The notes under the pieces are model-generated. The model did not search any database. It had not been told where the DNA came from and saw only the letters and a program-made list of their open reading frames with translations. A stretch of 64,000 bases of DNA from positions 9,719,280-9,783,279 of the forward strand of contig CM034547.1 in assembly GCA_020055645.1 (NCBI GenBank), read 5' to 3'. The stretch's first letter is position 1; each line of letters opens with the position of its first letter. Shown piece by piece: positions 10,281-21,500 of this stretch. A program made the translations under genes and the position numbers. This DNA comes from Tomocerus qinae (lineage: Eukaryota; Arthropoda; Collembola; Entomobryomorpha; Tomoceridae).

Positions 10281-13103
10281 CTAATAATGCATGGCACTTG
10301 TAGCACTTTTGTGCTTGTAGCGTGTTTTCCAAATGCGTAGAATCTTCGTTCTGAAGAGTTGCAGGTTTCCAAAGTTGCATTGAGGAGCAGGATGCGTGAA
10401 TACGGCTGTCCAGTCCTCCATCATAAGTGGTGCGGCTGAGGCACCAATACACAATTTATGTCCATTGCACTGTAACTTAGACTTACGTGCAACTGGTGTA
10501 GCGGCGAGAGTTCCGTAGTTCCATCGTGGAGACGTTGAGAGCTTCTGCTGTACCTGTAGTTGCTTTCCAGTTGACGTAGCTGTGTAGTGCAGGAGTAGTG
10601 ATGCGACGATCGGCGAGTGCGATCTCCATCCGTACCATTCGTCCCGCGAAGAGATGCGCGTGATCGCTGAAGAGCGTTGAGTGTCTGTGCAGCTAGGCAG
10701 TGTGTGCACAGACGTAGTAGGCCGGTCCGGCCGTAGTAACGAGAAGCAGCTCACTTGCGACGTGCAGTCCGTAGTGATGCTCTCGTTCGACAAATCCTTC
10801 CATGAAGCTGCTGCATGTACATACTGTTGTTGCAGTTGGATGGGGATGGCGAGCGGAGAAAGTGGCGGAGGCAGCCAGACAGTTCCTGTGGAGTCCATCC
10901 ATCCGTAGCTTCTTCGACATAGATTCATGTAGGCTGCATGCGTGCAGCGCAGTTGTACTTGACAGGTTGTAGCACATAAGTTCAGTTCATTTATTATGCT
11001 ATGCACGTACGGTGCATAGCATTTCACTTGTACGCGCACTTGAACTGCAGAGTCACTCAGCATAGTGGCGTGCGTGGATATCATCGTATGGATGGACTTG
11101 TGTAGCTTGTGTAAAACTACATACCGTGCAGGTGTAAGCTCCATCGATGTGACTTCGTAGAGAAGTCCGTATGCACTGTCTTTGTAGCAGGGAAGCAGAA
11201 GTGTGTGCGTAGAATTCAATTCATGCATGTAGAGTGAGTACGTAGTATCACTGTGCACATGTGGCCGTTCTGGCGTAAGTCGTCGAATATCTTGCTTGCA
11301 GACCATTGCAAGCAGATTTCGTGCACTAAAAACATTCAGTGGTGCGTGTGACTTGTAACTAAGTCGAGTAGCACTAGCGTAGCGTCCAATTTCTTCGTTC
11401 GCCGCATGCTGTGATGCATACGTAGCACTTTTCATGTCTTCCACGTCGCCGCATATCCGTTGTAGAGCGAGTGGAATGAGATGCGTAGTTCTTATCGTGC
11501 AAGGATTTACTTGCAGAGGCCCGACGAGATACTTCCTTGCGGCTGAAGGACTTCTGTCGGGTGGCTTCTTTTCCTTGTCCAGGACTAGTTGCTGGACGGG
11601 TGCAGAGTTGGGTGCGGTGCGAGCACCAAGAGTTGAGATGAAACTCGAGTAGTGGTATGGAGGACGCACTAACGAGGTTTCACTAACACTTCGTTCAATT
11701 TCATTGCAGTGGTACGCTTGTACCTTGTGTGTGTTGATGCCTACATGGGCACATGTAAGACGTACTAACGAGGTTTGCTTTTCGTGTAATGTAATGCTCA
11801 TACACAGGGGCATGTACACTTTGTACGAGGCGATGCTGGCTGCAGTAGCCAAGTAGTCGAACGCACGTTCACTTTTTAGCACTGTAGAGTGCACAGAGTT
11901 GTCTTGTAGCAGAAGACAAACACAAACAATTTCACTATGGTGCACGGCACGGTGCACAGAACAGTCTTGCATATGAAGACTGACACAATCACATTTACTA
12001 CTTGGCGAGAATCTAGACGTAGAATCTGCCGTTCCGTCTGACACTGTGCGTGGCTGCACGGAGTGTGTAGACGGCATAAATGCTGCGGGCTGCAGCGAGT
12101 CGGACAAAGTAACATTTGTCGATGCGTGCGTAGGCACGGACATAGGCTGGTGAGAAATGAGTGTAAAGCATTTACTCACCAAAAGTTCATTTCCAAATTG
12201 AAGCGTAGGTTCCAGCTTCGGTGTCTTCGAGTGTAGAGAGTTGTCTTGCGGCTGAAGACGAACACTTACACTTTCACTTGCCATAACTCTAGACGTAGAG
12301 TATGCCGGTGCGTCTGAAGCTACGCGTCGGACACTGACGGTAGTAGACGACTTTACTTCAAGTAGTGGAGACTTGTGCAAAGTTCCACTAAACAGTTCGT
12401 GCGTCGGCACGGGTGCATGTGCAATCCTAGAGGCTGTGAGAGTTATACTCACCAAAGTGGATGTTCCATCGGATATTTCTGCGGCTCGTCTTGGCTCCAT
12501 TGAATGTTCCGACTGGATGTTCCTAGGCTTTTCTTCCTTGTTCAGTCTTGAGGACGCACTGTGGGATGTTTCTGTGGACGTTCCGTCTTTGGACTCCGGC
12601 GAATGTTCCGCTTGGCTGCTCCTAAGTGATGAGTGAGTGGATGCTCCGATGGATGACCTGAGTGGATGTTCCTTGGGATGTTCGCGCACGATGTTCCCGT
12701 AGATGTTCCGTGTGGATTCTTCTTCCATGGACGTTCCTTTTCTTTGTTCAATGTGGATAGCTAGCTTGTCTAGTCTATCATGTAGGACGGTGTAATGAGG
12801 TTCTTCTGACTCATATTCATCGTCCGTTGTAGCGAGGTTGCTACACTGCTGCAGTAGGCTACTGCATGAGTCTCGCAGGACGTCTACTTCTTCTTCTACT
12901 AGGTGGCGCTGGTCGGCTGACAGGCCATGCGTAGCTCCGTACGCAATAAAGAAATGCTCTATCCTAGTGATGCTTGTGCAAAGCGTAATCCTATCTTGTC
13001 TAACGGCATCCATTTCTGCTACTGAGTGAAGGAGGGAGACAAGGATATCTTTACTTACTGGGGTGATGTGCGATGAGACGTGCTGTCTAATGCAGGGATC
13101 CAA
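10281..13103 (-). CDS. Single 940-codon ORF of the LTR element
   Basis: The frame fills most of the internal region and starts 250 bp downstream of the 5' LTR. Roughly residues 25-125 are helical and acidic (RIEHFFIAYG, VEEEVDVLRD, DDEYESEEPHYTVLHDRL) and resemble the N-terminal part of BEL/Pao Gag. From about 130 the chain becomes rich in Ser, Thr, His and Cys and carries loose internal repeats with QDNSLHS / QDCSVHR / QDNSVHS and TSLVR. I see no zinc knuckle, aspartic protease, reverse transcriptase or integrase signature. Base composition is more GC-rich than the flanks. It may be a Gag-derived protein extended by unrelated sequence, or an open frame kept by chance in a young element. No host function should be inferred. 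Confidence 0.7.
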   Translation of the reverse strand: MDPCIRQHVSSHITPVSKDILVSLLHSVAEMDAVRQDRITLCTSITRIEHFFIAYGATHGLSADQRHLVEEEVDVLRDSCSSLLQQCSNLATTDDEYESEEPHYTVLHDRLDKLAIHIEQRKGTSMEEESTRNIYGNIVREHPKEHPLRSSIGASTHSSLRSSQAEHSPESKDGTSTETSHSASSRLNKEEKPRNIQSEHSMEPRRAAEISDGTSTLVSITLTASRIAHAPVPTHELFSGTLHKSPLLEVKSSTTVSVRRVASDAPAYSTSRVMASESVSVRLQPQDNSLHSKTPKLEPTLQFGNELLVSKCFTLISHQPMSVPTHASTNVTLSDSLQPAAFMPSTHSVQPRTVSDGTADSTSRFSPSSKCDCVSLHMQDCSVHRAVHHSEIVCVCLLLQDNSVHSTVLKSERAFDYLATAASIASYKVYMPLCMSITLHEKQTSLVRLTCAHVGINTHKVQAYHCNEIERSVSETSLVRPPYHYSSFISTLGARTAPNSAPVQQLVLDKEKKPPDRSPSAARKYLVGPLQVNPCTIRTTHLIPLALQRICGDVEDMKSATYASQHAANEEIGRYASATRLSYKSHAPLNVFSARNLLAMVCKQDIRRLTPERPHVHSDTTYSLYMHELNSTHTLLLPCYKDSAYGLLYEVTSMELTPARYVVLHKLHKSIHTMISTHATMLSDSAVQVRVQVKCYAPYVHSIINELNLCATTCQVQLRCTHAAYMNLCRRSYGWMDSTGTVWLPPPLSPLAIPIQLQQQYVHAAASWKDLSNESITTDCTSQVSCFSLLRPDRPTTSVHTLPSCTDTQRSSAITRISSRDEWYGWRSHSPIVASLLLHYTATSTGKQLQVQQKLSTSPRWNYGTLAATPVARKSKLQCNGHKLCIGASAAPLMMEDWTAVFTHPAPQCNFGNLQLFRTKILRIWKTRYKHKSATSAMHY

Positions 13104-13333
13104 TCTTCATGTCTTGCAAGTTGACTCCAGGAGTGACTTGAGACGAGGTGTGATGAGACTGAAGCTTCGGCTTCAGTTCGTAGCACAAGAATAAATACAA
13201 AATGGACGTTCAGCCTAACACTTCCATCGATGGGCGATCGATGATGATGACGTCACAGGCACAGTATCAGTTTCCCGTTGTGGAGTTCACGGTAGCACTA
13301 ATTCAATTGATGAAATAATGGTGATTACCGATA

Positions 13334-13351
13334 TCCGAGCACGAAGGACCA
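13334..13351 (-). other. Candidate primer-binding site of the LTR element
   Basis: Two bases after the 5' LTR the minus strand reads TGGTCCTTCGTGCTCGGA. The initial TGG suits pairing with a tRNA CCA end. I could not name the tRNA. Confidence 0.6.
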
Positions 13352-13353
13352 AA

Positions 13354-14019
13354 TGGAGAGGGCTAATAAGGCTGTGCTATGAGTCATTTTTGGTTTCCTT
13401 ACTTTTCCATGCTCCTGAGAATGATGTGGTGAACGTGCAAGCCGCAACTTGGTGTGTTGAACACCTTTTATTTATGTACAAATAAATATTACACTTACAC
13501 ACATATTCTAGGTTAAAACTACTAACTAAGGCAGGTAAGTTAATAGGGGTTCAAAGGTGAGTACACAGTAACTTAATTAGGGCACTAATTAAGTATTGGA
13601 GAACAGCACCGAAAATTGCGTGCTTCTCCGTTAGGATTCGGAAGTGTACTACTTGCTAGCATTCAAGTTTGGGTGCTAGGCAAGTGCAGTTGTGTCACAT
13701 GACACATTCATATATACATAGGTAGGTATGGGCAATACAACTACATACTATGCTATACTAGATAGTACAAGTAGGTAGGTAGGTAGACTACACACTATTG
13801 TACATTACACATTCATATTCATTACATTGCATATTTCATAATACAAGATAAGCCTGCACTAAGGGATTAACACACTTAGCCTAGTACGTCCATGTACTAT
13901 AGCAGCATAAGGTCTACAGCGGAAGAGGAGGTTTCGAGCTAACGCCAAAGCGACCGTCCGTTCCATCGCTTCCATGGTGCTCATGGATGGAGGTGGCAGG
14001 AGGCCTTTGGGAGTAACTC

Positions 14020-14091
<72 letters not shown>

Positions 14092-14140
14092 ACTGTCCCT
14101 CTCTAGTCCTTATACTAGAGGAGAGCCTATGGCGTCTCCA
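13354..14140 (-). repeat. 5' LTR of the LTR element
   Basis: The partner of 9336-10122 and the upstream LTR in the element's own minus orientation. It should hold the promoter; a TATA-like stretch (CTAGTATAAGG) lies near its start. Confidence 0.92.
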
Positions 14141-14145
14141 ATTAC
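14141..14145. repeat. Target-site duplication, right copy (ATTAC)
   Basis: Matches ATTAC at 9331-9335. Confidence 0.93.
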
Positions 14146-17100
14146 CGTCTATAGTCATAGTATACTGTATGTCATACATTTTGTATAATAATAATATAAT
14201 ATTTCCCTTCTGCCTTCTATGTACATAGAGAGGGAGAGGTAGTACATCACGACGTACTTATTAGGGTAATTCTTTCAACATGATACACTGCAGATATTAT
14301 AATATGTGTAATTTATTACAGGTGAGATGATGAGAAACAATGCAGATGAGCAAGAGATTCATCTGTGCTTTGTTATATTACTTAATTATGAAGTTACATT
14401 GTCATCGAAGTACTTAGCTTAGTCGGTACATTTGCAGTGGATGAATTATCTATAGTCAATTATATTGTAAGATTATACTCTGAAGGTAGTATATGGAATC
14501 TTCAAAATTTTAATTGTAATGAATGTGTGTATTAAAATTGAAAATGTTAATACATTTAACAAGACAATACACAAGCGAAATCCTTTAAACTTCATTAGAT
14601 TTCGCAATAAATGCGACTGTGACTCTGTGACAGTCTGGCTTACAATGTTATAAGTATAACACTCGACAACCCATTTGGTGAGCTTTACATTGAACCGGCC
14701 ATCTACTTAGATACATTTCTACTATCTGAAGTGAGAATGAAACTCTTCAACTTCTACACAAAAGGTTTGTTTCGCTTATACTAAATGGCGTTAGTGGAGA
14801 CTCTGATGGAGCGGAATGGACGCAGCAATCTTAATGGTAACAAAAGGACAAGAAAAAAAGTTATGATAATATGATACAAAAGTACAAAGTATTGCGATGT
14901 AACAGGGAATCATGTTATGAGTCCGTGTGCATGTCCATATCATATCTTTGACAAAAATATCCACATCTAAAATGAATAACTCAAGTTAAAAATGTAAGTT
15001 AGGGTAAAAACTCGGAATCTACATTCCAATTCATGAGAACAAAGCAGCTACAAAGAATTTACTGTTTTCAAGGAACTAATTATTAAAGCTGATTCAACTC
15101 AATTTTAACATCCGTTATTTCGTTCTGAAAATTAATCGCAGTCTCAACTTTCTCTGCTTCGGAGTAGAGGACTCTAAATGAAGATGGAGTCTTCACAATG
15201 GACCATAAAATTTATTATAGTTAATAGTAATATTGTCAATTGTGTCGAAGAAAACATTGGAAGTCATTTTTGCTTACATTAACTCCCTGGAAAACATAAT
15301 TCCATACCTTAGTTTGTCATTCATTTCTTGATATGGGACAATTGTGTGAATTACCCTTTTAGGTTCTTTGCATTTACAAACGAAATTCAAAGAGTAAATA
15401 AGAAGGTGTACTAGATATTGATAGAATGAGAGATTAGTTTGAAAATTGATATTTTTGTAGAATTTTTTCAAAAGTGAAAATATTTCTGTTCATTTAATTA
15501 TTGACCTATTTGGATTTAATTTGGCATTGTTTTCGTAATGGTTCAACTATTCACCTTACTGCATATTATGCAATTTACGTCCTCCTCCATATACTTTATA
15601 AACAATGATTTTGCGTTATTCTGAAATTCTTATTTTGATTTGCCACAGAATGACTTTGTTCACTAAGAATGGATCAGCAATCTCGTTTGTATTCTATTTA
15701 GTACGCGTTCGTCTATCCATGACAAAAGTAACGAATTTCCCCTTTAGAAAAAAGGTGATAATATTGGCAATGTATTTATACAATAGATATTATGCTGTAG
15801 ATAGGTACAGCTACAGCGATTAGTCAGTAAAAACTCCTACATTTATGACATTGGGGTCTGATATTATAAGTTCCGCCATGTTTAATGTGAGGGCTGAGCC
15901 ATACCTTTGCTCTAAATATTTGCGCTGAAGCACGTAGACAAACTGATAAAGTGTAAAACTGTAAAACGCAATAAGTAAAATAATTGTATTTTATTCTTGC
16001 CTCGTCTACACTCTGTAGTGCTACAGATTTGCAATAATAAAGTACAGCCCTACTACTTACTTGTTAATGTTACTCTGGTATGTAGTTTGTAATGTGCATG
16101 ATTTGTCCTCGTGAACGATGCATGTGCATTGTAAATGCGCAAATTTTGTGCAGAAATGATCAATTTCAAGGGTGAGTCCATAAAAGACATCCAGAAGAAA
16201 AAAGCAGATGAGCAGAGCTTTACAAAAAAATGGTTTTGTAACAACATTTCCTTAAAATCCACCTATTCTATTCTACTAGGACCATCTTCGGCTTAGCTTT
16301 AAGATTATTTCATTGCCATCCGTTAATACTCAAAAGCTTATTGCTGCTAAGTCGTAATATTTAAATCTGATTACGTTTCAGGAAAACCGTTTACAAAAAC
16401 ATCCATGGAAGTTGTTTTGATTTTGGTCATAATTTGAAAAGATCTGCGTTCTTCACAAAAGGTAGACTCATAAAAGAATAAAAAATATCCCCGTTGTTTG
16501 TTATTCTCCAAGATGAATATTAAAGCAGCTGATGGTGTAGGTGTAGTAGCAATAAAACCGATCTTTGGAATACATTATGCAATATTGCGCTAACCATGCA
16601 TAACTTTGGCATTGTGACCAGGTAGTCAGCAGAAAATGCCTCGTGATCAGAACGTGTTCGCTTGCTGCAACAAAGTAGTACCAAGACTTTTTCTCTGTGT
16701 GGGAGTTGACCACATCACATTTGATAGGTGGAAGGAAAAGGTATGGTCTCTCAGTGTTCCTGGTACACTCAACAAGATTCGCAATTTCGTCATACTTATT
16801 TAATCCTCCCCTGAATTCTAGTACTCATTTTTGCATGCAATCAGCATTTTCATGAATTTTATGTACACACTCTATTAAAATCAGAATTTCAACCAGTGCT
16901 ATCTATACATGCAAGTTTACATATGAATTTGTAATACTCAATAATCATCGTGCAGGATGAACGGATGAATCATCCAGAGATGTAAATTATTAGTATTGAA
17001 ATAATTATCATCTGCAATACATCAGCATTCCTAATTTCTTAAATTAACTCCGAAAATAATTTTTCAAATTGACAGATTGGCATTACTTAGAAGATAGTAG

Positions 17101-17800
17101 CAAAATTAAGTCAAATTGTATCGCTCAATAGATAAAACCACTCAAAAGTAACGTAAACGTAAAGTATTGTATTTTTGGAATTGAAGATATATTTGTACAA
17201 ATTTTATGGTTCTCGACTGTCATCTCATTATTATTGAGGACTTTCGTTCGTTAATCGTCATTTATCATTTCCAGAGCTATAAGTTTAAAAGTTCAATTAT
17301 CTTATGCATAAATCAGTCTCTGAGATAAATCTTAAGTCTATACTTCTTAATGCTTTAGTGGAATTAACGAATTCTCTGAAGAAATCAAAGAATTAAGACA
17401 CATCGAGTCTACTGTAAGTATATGGAAATGTGTGTTCCCCAATGTAGTGTTTAGACATGTCGCTTGTGATGTTTGGGATTTGTTATTGTACGTAGTAATA
17501 GAAAATGCCAATAGGTATGTGTGTACATAGATTTATATTGAGCAAAAGGGAGGTTTGTGTTGCATACAGCTTTATTCCAGTTAGTAGGAGAGAAGCGACT
17601 TGTTATAAGGGTTTTCACTCAAGCAACTTAACAGTACAGACTAGTCTGCATAACATGTAAATGAGAGTATGCCTACTTATGGTATATTATGTATGTAGGT
17701 GTATGTTTTCTCCACAGAATATAATAGGACGTGAGGGTAGGATGGTGTGGATATGTAACAGAAGGATATATGCAAGTCTGTATATAGGAGAGTAAAGGGT
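14146..17800. other. AT-rich stretch without a supported gene
   Basis: Mostly non-coding. One minus-strand segment (16262 to 16061) could be a start exon: it opens with Met, has a hydrophobic stretch (VKLCSSAFFFWMSFM) and meets a GTAAGT donor in frame. Another minus-strand segment near 16680-16500 follows a CTTTGTTGCAG acceptor. Neither could be linked to a downstream exon with matching phase. Confidence 0.4.
16061..16262 (-). CDS. Possible start exon, unknown protein
   Basis: A 67-codon open segment starts with Met (a second Met five codons later is an equally good start). It has a signal-like hydrophobic run and ends at ACAA|GTAAGT, a full consensus donor. I found no partner exon with matching phase, so it may be chance. 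Confidence 0.18.
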
Positions 17801-17820
17801 TAAAGTCGGTCTGGTAGTGA

Positions 17821-17836
17821 ATGAATGATCATTCAT
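17821..17836. repeat. 16-bp perfect palindrome upstream of cbt
   Basis: ATGAATGATCATTCAT is self-complementary. It lies about 700 bp upstream of the cbt start codon and 30 bp upstream of the paired E-box-like motif. Confidence 0.6.
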
Positions 17837-17866
17837 GCAGCCAGCACGCGGTGTTCATGCAGCTGT

Positions 17867-17883
17867 CACGAAGTGTGCACGTG
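17867..17883. promoter_or_regulatory. Possible carbohydrate response element (paired E-box) of cbt
   Basis: CACGAAGTGTGCACGTG contains a perfect E-box CACGTG (17878-17883). Exactly 5 bp before it is a second box that keeps the CACG half. Two E-box-like sites with a 5-bp spacer is the layout bound by Mondo/ChREBP-Mlx dimers. Drosophila cabut is a known Mondo-Mlx target, which makes the position, about 660 bp upstream of the coding start, worth noting. The first box matches only four of six bases, so chance is possible. Confidence 0.35.
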
Positions 17884-18003
17884 AACAGTTGGATTGGATT
17901 GGGTGCAAGAACCGCACCCACGGATTTCATTGGATCTCCACTCCCGACCGCCAATTGAACTCCTACGTTTATACACAGAACTCCTCCAACAGACTCCTCA
18001 TAC

Positions 18004-18020
18004 AGAGAGAGAGAGAGAGA
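18004..18020. repeat. GA microsatellite near the cbt 5' end
   Basis: A short pure (GA)n run in the region just upstream of the cbt coding exon. Such runs can bind GAGA-type factors at arthropod promoters; here that is only a suggestion. Confidence 0.5.
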
Positions 18021-18543
18021 CCTTTAAGCCTACAGCACTAATACTCAAGCACAGAATAACAATATTGGCTGCCTGTACACTATCATCTCTATCTGTGTGT
18101 ACCTACACATCTCCTGAATCCGCTCTTGACCATTCACCCAATTTTCGTGAAGCAGACTTTTGCCGAGCCTCCTGTATCAATGCACAGGAACATTTTGTAC
18201 ATGGAACTTTCTTGGTCCATCATATCACCTCATATCAGTATCGAATCAGTTTCTCGTCGACACACACCGAAAATAATCCAACCAACCAAAGGAAATATAC
18301 TGCTACGACTACTACTACTACATAGTTAGCCTTGTCATTACCAAACACAATTAAACCAGTTACATGTCAACGCATATCAGTTGCATATATTAATTATCTA
18401 CCAACAAGGAATTTATTCCTAATTGCCAGTGGGCAGAAATATCAATCTTATGAGAAAAAAACAAGTGATTTTTTAATTCAACTAATAAATACTACAGAAT
18501 CATGAAGAAGTTTATTTGCAGACAAATTAAAAGTGCAGCGGAG

Positions 18544-21500
18544 ATGGCTTTGGACTTATCTCTGCTATCTCCGCCCTCCACACCTCCAATGAACGATAAC
18601 TTTCACCCAAAGGTAATTAATTCTTTTATAAACTATTTAAATTGTAATTTCTAGAATAGAAATTCAATACCAATGAGGATAGTATCAAAAGAGTTAATTA
18701 CTTAGCATACACATTTAGCGCATAGAGAGGTAAGTTGAGACAGAAGAATGTCGCATGTCATATTGATTGGGAAACAGAAATAGAGCAGATGACAGATATT
18801 AGGATTAAATGGATAACTTGTGCTGCAGTAGGAAGTAATCTTCAAAATATGGTACATTATAATTATGTTAGTGTGTTTACGAACGGTTTGGATATTAAGA
18901 TAACTAGTAGAGTACATGGTGTGATGGAGTGGCAAGGACACTTTTTATGGCATTACACACGTCAGGATGACTTTGGAACGTTATGTATAGCACATAAATG
19001 ATCAAATGACCTTTGACTTCCCTTCTCCATGATTTTTAACATAATGCATTAATATACAGCATCCACACCTCTCTACTATCATCATTATCAAAGATTATGG
19101 TTACCTAAGACATTATTTCAGGTATACCTTTGTATTGTATAAATATTATCGCATGTACAGTGTAGGTTCACTTGGGATATTGTTTATGCATGCATCTATG
19201 TTGCTATATTGCACTATGGTCTATATTATAATACAAGCTATGTAGTAATACTCAAGATAAATGTAAGGTCGTAAGACGAATTATACCTGACTTATTGTTA
19301 GTTCTCGTAAAGCTAGCTCCTGCCTATGCATTAGTGCTAATGATGTGAAGGAAACTTGAGACAATTGCCTTTTTAATATTTTTGCAATTCAAGCAGCCAC
19401 CTATTCGCAATGCCTTCTCCCCTCTCCTCGCTCACCACTGGAGTCTGATTTGTTGCTTAAAGGAACGCAATGCAGTACTGAGAGTTTTCAATGATTCCAT
19501 TTCCATGCAGAATAGAAACAAGCAGACTAGAAGGCTTGTTTATATTTTGCTCCACTCGCTCTCATATCTGGAGCAAATATCTTTTTACAGTTAGGCATTT
19601 TGATTTTTATATGTCTGCATTCTAGTAAATCTCCAGATGAATTTATTGTATTGGAATCCATGAACATTTATACCAATAAACCTTTGGCTACGCAAAGTAT
19701 ACAGCAGAAAGGTAGGAGTTGCATCATTGAAGGAAAATGTATTGAAAATGCTGAATAATTGGAGTAGTAAATGGCTATACCACATTTGGCACTCAAGGAA
19801 ATAGACCAAGTTGTTGACATAAAGATTTTTGCTTGACACGCATGGCGAACGTGCTCAAGTTCTTTGTGACTTGACCTGGCTTCAAATCGTTGGGAATGCT
19901 TAGAGATTTAAAAGTGTTTCGGAAGGGAATCATGGTAGAATCAGGCGATGATGTCATTTCCCTTTACCTCTACTTTCTCACTCAGTTTCAAGTAATTTAA
20001 AATTAGCAAATAGTTAGTTCACTCTGCCAATACGCTTGGTTAGGGTGTGATGCTTGCATGTGCAAAGGTCGTGATAGAGGAAAGTAACTAAAGCAGGAAC
20101 TAAGTAAATAAATCTATTAACTTATCTAAATAAATTAACTCGGTTGAATGCCTGAATGCGTCACTAATATATTATTACTGCTAAGACTATACACGTTATT
20201 ATTCCCATAGATCAGTCACTATACTAGTTAGCGTGTAGTAATTCTAACCAGGCCAGGTAAATACTTTTGTTTATGAGTATAAACCACTTTGAAAGCGATT
20301 TCAGTAGGTAGTGACGTATGTTTCTTGACGTAACCTACAAAGAACGATTGGGGATGATAATATGTCCAACCTCTTGTCTCCACTTGGGATGTATGGGAAC
20401 AAAGTACATTGGACAAAGTGGCATTGGACTTTCAATCCCATCATCATGCATATTGAACGAACTCATTTCTCAGTCTGCCAATATCAATGAGTTTTCTACG
20501 TCAATATTGTGAATTCACTTAAACGACCTATACCTATAGGCAGCTACTTTATGAATTAATCATAGATATAAATTGTCTCAATTATATATAGCCCTTTAGG
20601 TATAGTTATGCATTGTCCCGTTATTTCAAGCATTTATTTACACAATAATATTGAACCCAATATTATTAGGTCTGCATGCATAAGTGGAATGATTACGTAG
20701 CAGCTTTAGCAATGGACTACTCTGTAGTATCAGGTTCCAACTTCTCCCCGTTGACATTTGTCTGCAGATTCAGTGTCATAAACAAATGTCGGCGTTTTCT
20801 TTATGATCCCAGATTTAATGCTGATAGTGTCTCTGTTAAATTAAAGTACATGGTAATGCAATATAAAAGTTTATAGCCACCGCCAGTACGATATGTTTAT
20901 GTAGAATGTAATTCGATGCCAATAATATAATAATAGAGTGGAATAGAAAGCCCAGGTTTATCAGAGTCAGAGGAAGGAGGAGGCTTGGCTGATCATGATT
21001 TGAGGACATGATACTTTTCAAGGGATGGGTTGCGTATCGTCTAGTCTCCCAATTCAGAACAGTCTGACACACATACGGATATAAACAGACGGAATTGCCA
21101 GGAATTCCATATCAATTTAACGTTAGATACCTATATGATTGTCTTCGGTGTTGGATTGCGGATGAGATAAACGCCAAGAAATCCAAAGAAAGGGAGGTTG
21201 GAATAAGAGCGAGATTAGACTTTCGCAACTTGCGAATTTCGACTGCAGATTATATCAAGAAATAACCAGAAATCGAAAGCCCTGCTGTTGTACCTATATA
21301 AAAGTGCCTTAGAATTCGTAGCCAAGATGAGGAAATAGTAGACAGCTTGGTCTGGTTGGTGTAAAGTCTAAGGACATCATCACACTTGAGAATACAAAAA
21401 CTTTTACATCTTAACATTGAACAGTGTTACGACTGGGTACATCGGTTGATTATTATGCATTTGTAATTTCATATTTTCTGAAGAATTATACTTATGAGAT

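Larger units (their letters stand above)
9336..14140 (-). mobile_element. Young LTR retrotransposon, probable BEL/Pao, non-autonomous
   Basis: The 4,805-bp element has two 787-bp direct LTRs (9336-10122 and 13354-14140), both bounded by TG and CA, and a 5-bp target duplication ATTAC. Orientation is minus. Next to the right LTR, read on the minus strand, a candidate primer-binding site begins TGGTCCTTCG. Next to the left LTR is a purine tract, AAAGTGGGGAGAA. The 3.23-kb interior holds one long frame and no visible protease, reverse transcriptase, RNase H or integrase motif, so it probably moves with enzymes from a related element. The LTRs differ at about two positions by eye, which implies a very recent insertion. 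The structure looks whole. The BEL/Pao assignment rests on the duplication length, the leader and the Gag-like N-terminus of the ORF, and is an inference. Confidence 0.93.

Noticed and set aside
10681-13029. Several plus-strand frames of 63-87 codons
   Set aside because: Antisense shadows of the long frame of the LTR element.
17894-18325. 143-codon plus-strand frame upstream of cbt
   Set aside because: Thr/His/Ser-rich with a GA microsatellite inside, no domain, and overlapped by other frames. It is better explained as cbt promoter or leader sequence.
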